From Anagrus nilaparvatae (taxonomy: Eukaryota > Arthropoda > Insecta > Hymenoptera > Mymaridae), in assembly GCA_022575985.1 (NCBI GenBank), contig JAKSXM010000014.1, positions 25,792,001 through 25,856,000 of the forward strand: DNA of 64,000 nucleotides. The letters are read 5' to 3'. Positions within the stretch are counted from its first letter, which is position 1; every line of letters begins with the position of its first letter. The notes beneath the pieces were generated by a model that saw only the letters and a list, made by a program, of their open reading frames with translations, did not search any database and was not told where the DNA came from. This document shows, one piece after another, positions 11,250 to 22,579 of this stretch. A program made the position numbers and the translations under genes.

Positions 11250-14140
11250 TATTTTTCTTCGAAAATTGTTAGCTGATCGAATGATAATAAAAATTTCTTC
11301 TTCAAGGCTCACTTATTGGGGTTAATAGATGCATCCCAATCAATATACATGGTTTTTAACTTATTTATAATAGCATTATTATAATAACAAAAATTCGTTA
11401 ATATATAACCATATCGTACTGCCATTATATTCTTGCAATTATATTCAAAAATAATTTTTTTTTTTTAATTTGCGGAATTCGCAAAATCTTATTAAGTGAT
11501 TAAAGCGATAATCTGTATTAAAATTCAAACAATAGGGATAATTTTTTTGCGGGATTTGTAAAACAATCGAAAATTAAGTAGCTTAAAATTTGCGAAACTT
11601 ATATATTTTTTAATCTGAGTAGCGGAACTCAGATACAGCCGCGAGAACGAGGTTTTGGAAATTTAATTTCGGTCTCGCCTCGGATTAGCGAGATTTAAAA
11701 ATTTTTCAATTTCTCCTCATTCTCGCCTCCCCTAGTATCGAACGAGTTAGCCTTGGTACCTCGTAACAAGTCTAGAATCACCTTTCAAGCCTCGAAAAAG
11801 GTTTTTTAGGTCTTAAAATTTTTGTGCAAGCTTTAAGTTTCCAAATATTTATTCCTTTTCAATTATTGTTTTGCGAAATAAGGTAATTTAAACTCCAAAT
11901 TAGATTTTTTTATAATGTTTATTATTATCACTAACCATGTAGAGCTACCAGGGTAGAGGCATTTCTTAAAAACAACTCAAGGAAATCTAACAACTAAAAA
12001 TGTTTCAGAAACTTGAAGCTGTTCGAGACCTAAAAAACCTTTTATCATTGGAATTTGCAATTTGGCATTTTTAAAAATAGTTTATTTTAGGCTGAAAATG
12101 GGCATTCTATTTATTGATTGTAGAAGTGAAACTTCTGTATAAGTGAAAGGAATCAAATATTAAATAGGGAAAATTTTTATTGGTATGAATTTTTAGCTTA
12201 CAGTTTATGTACAATGTTTACTTGTTAGTCTATGAAATTACAGAGCTTAAAAAATACTTACGTTTCGTTATCTTTGATTATAAAAACGATTGTTCAAGGA
12301 CCAGGAGTTAAATATTTTAAGATTTGTAGGGTTTGAAGAATCCAACCCTAAAAGATTTATTTTGATTACAGAAAGTAAATTTATTACTAGTTTTAAAGAA
12401 GAGCTTTAGAAGTAAGCTATTTTAGATTAATTTACATTAAAAAAATTACTTAACTTAATTACATAAGAGCATTATTTTTAAATTAAAACTTTAATTGGTC
12501 ATAATTTAACTTAACTATTTGTATAAATAAAAATAATTACATTTAAAAATAAATATTTTAATTTTTATAAAGACTTGTATTTGACAGTAATTTTCAATAA
12601 TATTCTTTAACTAAAAATTTTCAAAAGTAAAATATTTTTTTATTTTTATAAAAGTAAAAAAAATTGCGATATTTGAATAAACGTGCAAGTATATGTGTGT
12701 ATACATTTATCTGTGAATGTGTTATGATTATTATTGTAACTCAAGTGCAATATATAAGATAAAAAAATTTAGAAAATCCATTTCAACAAGAATATCATTT
12801 AATGTGAGACTAAGTGCATACTATGTATATATAATCTTTTTTTCTATATATATATATACAAATATTACTATATATACTCGAAAGTAAATGCACACCCTTG
12901 ACAAGATATATATGATAATAATAATAATAACAATAATAATGATAATGGGAAACTTCAAAAACATTAACTGACGCCTTATGCATTCATAATCTATTCATAT
13001 AGACACTATTTTTTAAGCAATCTAAAATGTCACTTGTTGTCATTAAATTTTTTTTTTTCTAAATATTGAATAAAAATAATTATTATTATATATTATAATA
13101 AAATTTTTTTTTTTGTTTTTTTAATTATATTTTGAACATAATATAAAATTTTATGGTTTAAAAGGATAATTTTCTGCTTTTTTTTTTGTTTTTGCGCACG
13201 AATCAGTTTTATAACCTTTTAACTATTATACTCGTAATTTTTTATTTATTTTTTATTATTTTAAAGATTGTGCTTAGAAATTTTAACAGATTTTTTATCT
13301 TATACAAGTTATGTATAAGTAGATTAAGGTGTTACTTATTTACTCGATTTACCGAAAAAAATTCTAATAGCTAAATTTTAGGATGATATCAATGTTCGAA
13401 ATAATGAATTTTTCGATATCATATTTCATTCCACGTTCTGACTCCAAATGCTAATTTTAATTTTTTAACCAGAATTTCTAATTAACATTTGAAATTTTAG
13501 CAAAGTTTAAGAAAAGCTTAATGAAGAAAAACGTAATTCCGGAATTTTTGGAAAATATTTTTCACCGCAAAGAAGCATTCGACAGTTTATAAGGATATTT
13601 TTAGTCAATTAATCACAGTAGGCCAAAAACACAGAAATGGCTGTTAAAAATTAAGGATTTGATGTAAGAAGCTGAAATTGGCCGAGATTATTTTTTGTAT
13701 TCCTTTCAGAAAAAATTAGTTTAGGCTGATTTCTAAGATCCTTCAGTTCAACTGAGGCCCAATTTCATATATATATATAAATATTCAGGACTTAAAAAAT
13801 TCCAAGCTTACTACATTTTTCACTTAGATTTGGGTGAGTCAGTAACACTCTAAAGTATATTTTATGTATAAACGGTATATATTTTATTTTAATAGTATAA
13901 AATACAAAAATGTTAAGTCATTTTCAACCACTTGTCATTTCACACACGTATGTTAATAAGTACTAAAATTTATTAATATTAAGTTTTATTATGGTTTTTG
14001 GAAATTTTTTTTGAAAATTTTGCTTATATGTAAATATGCATCACGTGTTGAAAAAGTTTATATTTTTATATACTAAATTTTATAAGCAACAAATATAAAT
14101 ATGCAATCTTGTGAGGACTTATATTGGTTTCAATTTTTTC
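11250..14140. other. AT-rich intergenic stretch
   Basis: No gene was recognised. A CG-rich patch at about 11635-11760 holds CGAGAACGAGG and TCTCGCCTCG. An (ATA)n-like run lies at about 12915-12945. Frames of about 60 codons (for example near 13186) are Phe/Ile-rich noise. Confidence 0.5.
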
Positions 14141-14142
14141 AA

Positions 14143-14316
14143 AAAAATAGTTATTTTTTAAACAAGGGACAAAATATTGGTATTGCCTGTGCAGACAGCA
14201 TGCAAAAGTCGAACCCCATATTATTTCCCATGATTTAAAACACAGTTTTGCATATAACGTGAAAAAAAGTCGTCTCCCTAGGGTAGTCAATAGGTTTTTT
14301 TGCCCTAGATATGTGA
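14143..14316. repeat. Dispersed repeat family C, copy 1
   Basis: TAGTTATTTTTTAAACAAGG, then AGACAGCATGCAAAAGTC, GTCTCCCTAGGG and GCCCTAGATATGT occur in the same order as at 25465-25655, and partly at 29789-29900. No terminal repeats or coding capacity were found. The class is unknown. Confidence 0.65.
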
Positions 14317-14329
14317 TTTTTTAATATCT

Positions 14330-17300
14330 GATATTCTATATATTTAAATTAAAATGGAATATTGCTGTGATTATTAAAAATATTCAAGACTTCTAAAATC
14401 TCTTAAAATTTTACAATAAGTTCAGAGTTCTTCGAAATATTTTTGACTTCCATTCCTTTCTGCGTACCTATAGCTGTAATATAGTGTAATTTTTATATTA
14501 AATAATTATTTTTACTAATACAATTTTTCTACAAAATTAATAGATTAGCCGTATTTAAAAAAAAATTACTTAACTTTTGCAAAATTAATTTCTTTTAATT
14601 AAATAAAATTTTTTACTTTAAAAATAAAGAATAGCGAAAAAAAAAAAAATTAATTAAATTATAAAAATAAGAAAAAAATAAAATAAAATAAAGTATATAT
14701 AATAGTATATATTTTTCATTGTAGAAAATGAGGCTATTTGTTGTGGTAAAATGAATTTTCAGTTGTCAGAGGTTATCAAAAATCGACTTATTTTAAAAGC
14801 TTTTTTCTTTTACATGGTCTTGTTATTTTCAGTTAAATATATATATATATATATATTAGTGTGTATATGTGTAAGAGCAATTTCAAGCTTGGTCGAAAAA
14901 TAGAAAAGGATTGTAGTTGAGACATAAACGGTCACTGTTGCACGACTTTGATTTACGAGAATTTATTTTATCCCTTATTTCCTCTTTCAACACACAAAAC
15001 TCATTACTATTTTCTATTTTTTTATTATTATTATTATTATTTATACTAGATATAATATGTGCTGTGTTACAGATTGGACAGTTATAAAAGCACCTCTTAG
15101 ATCTTTATTGCTCATGCAGCTTTTGAATAAAATAGTATCCATACTATAGAAAATATTATTTAGGATCGAACACGAACGAACACAAAACATGAAAAGCTTT
15201 AATAATTCAAGGTTTCGATCGTAAATCGCAGAATTCTTCGTATATCTATACAAAATTTTCTATATACAATAGAGAAGCTTATATAGGTGTATCAAAATAT
15301 TAAAATAATAAAAAAAAAAATAGTAGAAGAAAATAATAATAAAAAAAAATAAAGAGTGTAGGAGAGGTAAATATATAGAGGAAGATTTTATTTTCTAAAA
15401 TAGTGTAGTATAACATAGAAAGGATAATTGAATACAAGTTGATCTTGGAAGGGAATTTCCAGGCCATTAAATCGGGCTTAAGCTTCCAGAGTAGAGATTC
15501 TTGCAAAGATCAAAACTGACGTATATTCATGGGCTTGTGCTTGCGGAACACGTTAAGTGTTAAAGCCCATTACACACAAAACAGTTTAAAAATCTTTTTT
15601 AATTAATTTAACTTTTTAATAAAATTTACATTTTATTATTATTATTTTCCTTTTATTTTATTTTTTATATTTAATTAAATATATATACACATAAATAAAG
15701 TTATAAATTTTGATTTATGATCTTTTAATTAAATCTAATAATATATATATATATATATTTATATGTATAAAAGTCTTTTTGGTATGTATGGGTATGATTA
15801 GTTTTAACTCGAATTTGAAAGTGTCATATACTTATACATATATAAGATTTCAAATGTTGAGAGAGAATATAATTTTGAAATCTTTGAACAAACTCTATAA
15901 ACTTTCTCTTCGAAATTTCATATATATACTAATACATTTAACAAAAGTATATATATCATATATATATATATATATAAAAAAATGCATTTTTTAACTTTTT
16001 ATTTCTATACTTCTTCTCTTATAAAAAACTTAAAAAAATTCGATGATGCTGGCGAAAATACTTTTTTTTTTGAGCTGATCGATCAAATCAAGGAAGAATT
16101 TATATAACTTAAAAAAAAAAGAACTTAAAAGACAGATTTTTTTTTTGCTATATATAATTTTTTTAGATTCGTCATCACCTACAACAAGTTACTACTACTA
16201 CTACTATTACTTAAATAAAATAAGTTTATGCATATATAGAAGTGAAAATTTGAATTTTTAATGGCGATTGTCACAGACACAAGCTTTTTTTTTTCTTTCT
16301 TCCTTATATATATATATATAGTTTTTATATATAACTTGTTCTTTTTTAGATATTGGAGGGAGTAAGAGATATATAGAAAAAGTTGATGGTGTCTAAGCGT
16401 GAACGAAAAGAAAAAAAGGTAAAATTCTATTCATAGAGAAAAATATTGGATTTTACAAAAGAATAATAATAATAAAAAAAATACGACAATTTTCTTCGAA
16501 ATAAGAAATTTATATCGGTTGATCGAATATTGTCAAATGTATGATATGAACTTTATATATATAAAAAAAGTTATATAAAATAATAATAATAGTATATATA
16601 TCTTTTGACACTTGTATAACAAAAAAAAATATATATATCTTAAATTTATATATATGTATGTATATTTTGTCTATAGTAAACTTCCTTTATTACAATTCCT
16701 GAAAAGCTTATATATATATATATATATAAGACTATGTAAATAATATAAACGTTAAAGTAACATATGTTATATATATATGTGTGTGGTCAAAAATCTTTGA
16801 GTTTAAAGCTATGTTATATGTATAACAAAATTCCCTTAGGGCCTTAAATTAAACTTTTAACTTTGAGAGAAATAGATTTCAAGCGTGTCAGTTAACATTT
16901 ACTATATTATGTATATATATATATATATATAGATGTGCTTTAAGGAGTACAAACGATTAAGTGCTTATTCGCTATCTCTTTCTCTAGATTCTAGCATATT
17001 GTATGTGTTATTTAGTATTATACTACAACAATTTAGTCTATATTGACTTGCCCATTCTAATTAACTAGAGATACGTTAGAAGCTTTTAATTTATCTATTT
17101 TTTGTTTTTTATTAAATAAAAATGTTTTGTGGATTAGGTAAATTTGACCTTATAAATGTGATATCCATTATTTTTCTCAATATTTTTTAGAAATTAATTT
17201 GAGATTTTAGACTTTTTTTCATGTATTGAAACTTTTTATATCTTATGTTTTTAGGATAACAACATCAACATGTTTTTAAAAGATATAAAGAAAATATGAT

Positions 17301-17890
17301 CCTTGAAAAACAATAATATGTATTGGATTTAAAATAAAAGTATAGTATTTTTCTTGGAAAAAGGAGAATTTATTTTACTCTGTATTTTTAGGGTTATTTT
17401 AAAACTTTTTTAGATAATTTTAATTCAATTCACCTTTATTAACTAAGGCTTAAAATAGTTTTACAAATTTCTATCTCTGATACCTATTTTTGGTTTTTGA
17501 GGTTATTAAGGATAAAATTGTCTAGCTCTCAATGGTGGATTCCTTACTTCAAAATATATTTTTACATATTGATAGATTTACTTTGAATGTGTGAAAAAAG
17601 AACATTTATATAAGCTAAAGTATCGTGACGAGCAATCCTGAAAATTTGTTAATAAATTTTTTGTAAAAACCCTATATATTGTCTGAATATATATTTATCT
17701 CTACTACTTCGCCTGAAAAAATTCAGTCATAAATCCACTAAGCTTCAAATTTGATATGATTTTCGAAATATTTTACTTATTTTAAAATTTTTTAAATTTC
17801 AGCCAATTAAAAAACACAAAAAATTGAATATATTTCAAATTATGATAGTTATATGTGCATTTCTACGAGGAAAAAAATTTACGAGGCTGC
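14330..17890. other. AT-rich desert with many simple repeats
   Basis: It contains (TTA)n near 15020-15045, (TAC)n near 16190-16210, and (TA)n tracts near 14838, 15738, 15957, 16307, 16710 and 16915. The 94-codon frame at 15710-15994 is made of Ile/Tyr/Lys codons from (TA)n and is not a gene. Nothing else was recognised. Confidence 0.55.
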
Positions 17891-17894
17891 GACT

Positions 17895-18210
17895 GCCACC
17901 ATGATTTTCAGGTAGTTTGAACCCTATAGAATGCAAAAACAAGCGTGAACACGAAATCGGCGATGGATGTCAAAAAGATTTTGTCACTTTTATGTCAAAA
18001 ACCGCGTTTTTCGTATCTGAGCTACCCCAATATTTCAAAATAACTTTTTAGGTAAATAAAATTTTTAAAAAAATAGGTAAAAAATCTGATTACTAGGGAA
18101 AAATCACCCCAGAAGAAAAAAAAAGTTTTTTTTTTCCGATGAAATTTAGCCAAGTTATTGACAATTTAAGATTTTACTCAAATTTGTCTTAAAAAAGATT
18201 GAAGTTCTAT
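17895..18210. repeat. Dispersed repeat family F, copy 1
   Basis: The sequence is collinear with 37945-38262 in the same orientation. Shared blocks include CGAAATCGGCGAT, TTTTTCGTATCTGAGCTACC, AAATAACTTTTTAGGTAAA, CCAGAAGAAAAAAAA and GATGAAATTTAGCCAAGTTA. No open frame is shared, and neither terminal inverted repeats nor a poly(A) end is evident. Confidence 0.7.
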
Positions 18211-18928
18211 ATGAGTCATTCTGGATACAGTGTCGTGGCCTTGCCAGGTCAGGTCTCCCGATCGGGCTGATTTTTTCACCACATTTTTATGTATACAAAA
18301 TATGTTTAATTTTTAAAATCGACTAGATGATTAAAAAAAATAGTACCCAGACATAAAAAGTTGTAAAATTTCCCGCTGAATCCGAATTTGAGGGCAGTTT
18401 TTTGAAATTTTGCCCCTGGGCGGCTTAAACTGCTTTTTTCGGCTTATAGCGGGAGATTTTGAACTGCCGAAATTCAACAACTTTTATAAGGCCCAAACCT
18501 GGATAGAATTGGTCTAAATACTATATACTTTGATGTGGTAAATATTGCTGGGTGGTTATATGCCCTTTAAAAAGCGTCAGAAGCATAATAATGGCTTTTT
18601 TAAATCAAATTTTAACGTTAAAATCACATTTTTTATGCGCCTTATAGTCTCTTGTAATTATATTTGTACTCAAAAGACTTTTTTATGCTTTCTATACATA
18701 AACTTGATATTTTTCAAAGATTTTCAGTCCATTAATTCACGCGTCTCCAATAAAATGCGTATCGATGCGTATTTCATTGAAAATTAAAATTTGAAAAAAT
18801 TGACACTTAAACACATATACTTCACAAGTTAACCATGGTGCTTACAATATCAACATGTTTACAGACAGGAGATACCTTGGAAATGTTAAAATCAATGAGG
18901 GGTTTCCAACCTTTTTCCCAAATCAAAG
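18211..18928. other. Unclassified repeat-like, GC-richer region
   Basis: Around 18355-18485 there is an imperfect inverted arrangement (AAAAGTTGTAAAATTTCCCGCTG against GCGGGAGATTTTGAACTG and CAACAACTTTT). The 80-codon frame at 18545-18787 has no motif and overlaps AT-rich noise. No partner elsewhere in the window was found. Confidence 0.35.
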
Positions 18929-19005
18929 TTCACGAACAACCCTTTTCACGAACGACTCATTTCACTAATTCATTTTTCACGATTACTTATTTTCCGAACG
19001 TCTGG
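18929..19005. repeat. 16-bp minisatellite
   Basis: Units beginning TTCACGAAC or a variant start at 18929, 18945, 18961, 18976 and 18992, a spacing of 15-16 bp. There are about five diverged copies. Confidence 0.65.
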
Positions 19006-19099
19006 ATTTGTTCATGAATAAAATAACAAAAAATCATTTTTAAACAATTTTATATTAACATATAATCATTTTAAAACAATTTATTCATTGATTTACAGT

Positions 19100-21310
19100 A
19101 AAATATTGCTTCCAATAAGTTCTAAGATCTCTAATTAGTAAGCGTAAGGCAACTGAACGTCGCTACACTAGATCAAAAAATGCTGTCTTGCTTGATGAAC
19201 TCACTTCCCTATCGGATAAAATAGAACAACTCTCAGAACTTGCTCGCAGCTCATTCTTACGAGAGCACATTGATAACGCCTTAAAGAACAACCAGGATAT
19301 ATGGCGTGAATTAAGGCATTTAGGTCTCTTGCCTACTCCTAAAAGTGACCTTCATGGTTTTTCCTTAAATGACCACAATTCCTACTTTGCAAGTGTTTCT
19401 ACATCTCCCACTGAAAATCTTGATAGTGTAGATGAGTTAATATCAGAAGCTTTAGATGAAGGGTTCAGGTTCACTGATGTGTCTCTTAATGATGTGACCT
19501 TGGCTGTAGCACATTTCAGCACACAAGCTACTGGGGATGATGACATTCCTCAGAAAATTATTGCTAAATCAGTGCCGACTTTAGGCCCCTTATTAGTTAC
19601 GTTATTCAATATTTCTCTGAGAAGTGGAGTTTTCCCTGAATTGTGGAAAAAATCCCTTTTGGTTGCGATCAAAAAAACATCTACTCCTTCATATACCTCT
19701 TACTTTAGACCTATTGCGATCCTTTGTTTTCTATCTAAAGTCATTGAGAAGCTAGCTCATGATCAGATCACGTCATTCTTAAAAAACAGCAGTTTACTCG
19801 ATCCCCTTCAAACGGGTTTTAGACAATTTAGTAGCACTGAAACTGCACTTATAAAACTCACAGATGATATTAGACGCGGTATGGAGAACAGGCTGGTAAC
19901 GTTTTTGCTCCAGTTTGATTTCAGTAAGGCGTTCGACTCTATCTCGCCCTCTAAACTTCTCATAAAGCTAAGGGATATGGAATTTTCTCGGACGGCCTTA
20001 CTGTGGATCAAATCCTATCTTCAAGATAGGCAACTTCAGGTTGTTTCCAAAACATCTCGCTCAGACGTGCTTGGCACAAATCTTGGCGTCCCTCAAGGGT
20101 CAGTGCTTGGCCCCTTGCTATTCTGCCTCTACATCAATGATCTAAAAATGCATCTCCCTATGGGAGTCTTTCACTTACTCTATGCTGATGACCTCCAGGT
20201 ATATATACAAGCTCCTCCTGAAGATGTAAATGCAGCAATCGCAACTCTCAAACTAATTGCTAATAAGGTATCAATCTGGGCTAATAGCGTTTCACTGCGC
20301 CTAAATCACAAAAAGACTATGGCTATTTATTTTAGTACACCAACTTTTGTTGAACGCCTTAATGCGTTGAATCTTAAAATTGATCTAGATGAAGACACGA
20401 AAATACCATTCTCTGACAAAGCCAGAAGCCTAGGTGAAATTTTAGACAGCAAACTATCTTGGACTTTTCATATAAAATCGATTGAAAACAAAGTAAATAG
20501 GATTCTATACTCCCTCCGGTTCATAAGACATTGCACCACTGAAGACTTACGCATAAAACTTGTACAGGCACTCATTACCCCACACCTAGATTACTGTAAT
20601 ACAGTCTATCTGGATGTGAGCATGACACTGAAATCTAGACTCCAACGCTTAAGTAATTCTGGACTAAGGTACATATTTGGTACTCCGTACAGAAAAAAAC
20701 TCAACTGGCTTTGCATTGAATCGCGCAGGCTATATTTTACTGGCATAATTATCTATAAAATTTTACTTTTACATCAGCCTCCTTACTTAACAAATCTCTT
20801 TATTAAACATCTGCCTAAAGATAATGCCAGGAGTGCTTCGCGTAATAAAGAGCTGTCTCTACCTGCAATCAAGGATTTTGGGTCTACATCCTTTCAGTTG
20901 CAGGGGGCACTCTTTTGGAACTCTATACCTTCTAACATCAGACACTTGCCCAGCTTAAACTCTTTCAAGGCTGCCCTTCGTAAACATCTGTTCATCTTAG
21001 ACCCATAACAAATTATTACATACAATATCCTAACGCACTTCACCTTAACTATATATTACATGCAATTCTCGTACTATTATTGTCTTATCTTAAGGATCTA
21101 TTTACAAATTTTTAAATTCATTTTATATTGTTACTAATTCTATAAAAGACCTAAAGATTTATTTATAAATAATTTATTATACATTTGTTATTAATTGATA
21201 TATTTACTTTATATTTACTTCATATATATATGTAAAAGACTGCTATAAACTGTGTATATACAATTTTGTTAAATTAACAAATAAAGAACTTTTTACTTAC
21301 TTTACTTTAC
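19100..21310 (+). mobile_element. 5'-truncated non-LTR retrotransposon, copy 1
   Basis: The element comprises a linker and reverse transcriptase frame, a short AT-rich 3' UTR containing GTAAAAGACTGCTATAAACTG, AATAAAG, and a TTAC/TTTAC simple-repeat tail at about 21283-21310. A related 3' UTR block (GTAAAAGACTGTTGTGAATT) ends the broken copy at 25860-28060. There is no endonuclease upstream, so the insertion is truncated within the ORF, as target-primed reverse transcription often leaves. A MULE relic abuts its 3' end. Confidence 0.85.
19119..21008 (+). CDS. Reverse transcriptase of a jockey/CR1/L2-type LINE (5'-partial)
   Basis: This partial ORF2-type product copies LINE RNA into DNA at a nicked target. 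The frame is open from just after a stop at 19116; the first AUG-like choice (TTG at 19188) is arbitrary, because the true N-terminus with its AP endonuclease is missing. Numbered from 19188 the frame is 606 residues. The finger-palm blocks FRPIAI, TGFR, FDFSKAFDSIS (catalytic Asp 244), GVPQGSVLGPLL (from residue 300) and YADD (332-335, both catalytic Asp present) are followed by thumb blocks including RYIFGTPYRKK. There is no RNase H domain. No stop interrupts about 1.9 kb, which implies recent insertion. The missing endonuclease makes autonomous movement unlikely. Confidence 0.9.
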   Translation, partial: VLRSLISKRKATERRYTRSKNAVLLDELTSLSDKIEQLSELARSSFLREHIDNALKNNQDIWRELRHLGLLPTPKSDLHGFSLNDHNSYFASVSTSPTENLDSVDELISEALDEGFRFTDVSLNDVTLAVAHFSTQATGDDDIPQKIIAKSVPTLGPLLVTLFNISLRSGVFPELWKKSLLVAIKKTSTPSYTSYFRPIAILCFLSKVIEKLAHDQITSFLKNSSLLDPLQTGFRQFSSTETALIKLTDDIRRGMENRLVTFLLQFDFSKAFDSISPSKLLIKLRDMEFSRTALLWIKSYLQDRQLQVVSKTSRSDVLGTNLGVPQGSVLGPLLFCLYINDLKMHLPMGVFHLLYADDLQVYIQAPPEDVNAAIATLKLIANKVSIWANSVSLRLNHKKTMAIYFSTPTFVERLNALNLKIDLDEDTKIPFSDKARSLGEILDSKLSWTFHIKSIENKVNRILYSLRFIRHCTTEDLRIKLVQALITPHLDYCNTVYLDVSMTLKSRLQRLSNSGLRYIFGTPYRKKLNWLCIESRRLYFTGIIIYKILLLHQPPYLTNLFIKHLPKDNARSASRNKELSLPAIKDFGSTSFQLQGALFWNSIPSNIRHLPSLNSFKAALRKHLFILDP

Positions 21311-21328
21311 TAATTCTGTGCCATTATT

Positions 21329-22010
21329 TTAATAATTGATGTACTCATTAGCAATATTTTCAATCCTACTTTGGTACATTAACCACTTTTTTTTTGGTGC
21401 TGCCTTAACCAATTTACCTAAACATAACTCTGTAATTGCTATTTCTGTGTCACCTTCTTCTTTTTGCAGCGGTAGTAAAAATGAATACATATAATAAGGG
21501 TGGTTTTTTCCTACAAGAAGGGTGAAGCTACAGTGCTACCCCTTACTTACGTTGTTTGTCTTATGCTGACCCGTTAGAGCTGCTGCTCGCTGATTCCATT
21601 GTTCTAGTGGGTATATTGGATTTACAGCGCGCCTTCTTTCTCGAGCAGGTATTCTTATGTATACTTTTTAAAAATACTACAAAACAGGTGCAAGCAATAG
21701 ATCTGCAGATTGACTAAGCTTTTTGAATACAGCAGAGACATCATTTATGGGAACGAAAGCCAATCATAATAACATATGTGTTTGAGCTCTTATAACATCA
21801 TTCTGAACATTTTGATACTGCTCTTGCAAACCCTCTGCTTGAATCTTTCTATAAATAGATTGTCCTAAATGGAAGAAACAGCAGCTAATATCACAATTAA
21901 AAACCTCAGTGCTAGCTTTAATTATGCCTGGCTGAAAATCAGACATGATTCTTTCTGGTTTACAATTAGGAATATTATAATTATCTGCTGCTGATGTTAT
22001 TGCATGGAGT
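21329..22010 (-). pseudogene. MULE-type transposase C-terminal relic
   Basis: On the minus strand the frame from about 22010 reads PERIMSDFQPGIIKASTEVF, then ISCCFFHLGQSIYRKIQAEG. This is the MULE transposase core, with an acidic SDF(Q/E) block and the C-x2-H pair. An in-frame stop interrupts near THMLL. After it come LAFVPINDVSAVF and, past a frame break, ARERRRAVNPIYPLEQWNQR and ALTGQHKTNNVSKG. After another break come EEGDTEIAITELCLGK and a natural-looking stop at 21329-21331. The N-terminal FLYWCH-type finger and first catalytic Asp are absent. It is a dead copy. Such genes are widespread in insects as domesticated or mobile MULE relatives; here decay argues for a transposon relic. Confidence 0.75.
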
Positions 22011-22329
22011 ACTGTGGAGTATTGTTAAGTTTCCTAAGTTTACTGACTTATTATGTCTTGGGACCAATCCAATAACTGTAAATAATTGAGTAAACAAAGT
22101 CGAGGTTACCTGTAGTGAACAATTTGAGGTAATTATTTTACAATGCGTGAATAAAAATAGAATACATAACTTAAAGGTACCATCCAGGAACCATACTTTG
22201 CTTTCTTTTAACCATTTCCGGGACTTTGTTTTTTAAAAATCAAGAAGGCTACGAATCTACAAAAATATTTTTTTTAACTAACTGATCGATTTTAAAATTT
22301 TAAATGGCATTTCAAAGGTACGATAGAAA

Positions 22330-22575
22330 AAATTTTTTAACATAGAACATGTTTATAGGGAGGGGTACCCTGGAAATCTGAAGATCAAATGGGACTTAAA
22401 ATAATTTCGATTTAGGGACTTAAAATCATTAAGGCTTAGATACTTAGAATAATTCAGGTTTAGGAACCTAGAATATTCCGTGTTTAGGAATTTGTAATAA
22501 TTCGGGTTAATGGACTTAATAATTTCGATTTAGGGACTTGGAATAATCTGTTTTCAGTGACTTAAAATTAACAAT
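22330..22575. repeat. Family D repeat with a 24-bp minisatellite core
   Basis: It begins AACATAGAACATGTTTATAGGGAGGGG, continues through a TCAAATGGGACTT stretch, then holds about eight units of 24 bp of the type GGGACTTAGAATAATTTCGA (22391-22570). The units vary at several positions each. The same architecture occurs inverted at 27165-27527. Confidence 0.75.
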
Positions 22576-22579
22576 AAAT

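Noticed and set aside
14066..14290. Minus-strand frame of 74 codons
   Set aside because: It runs through dispersed repeat C, and the frame is not kept in the copies at 25465 and 29789.
15710..15994. Plus-strand frame of 94 codons
   Set aside because: It is made largely of ATA/TAT codons from (TA)n tracts, with no conserved motif or gene context.
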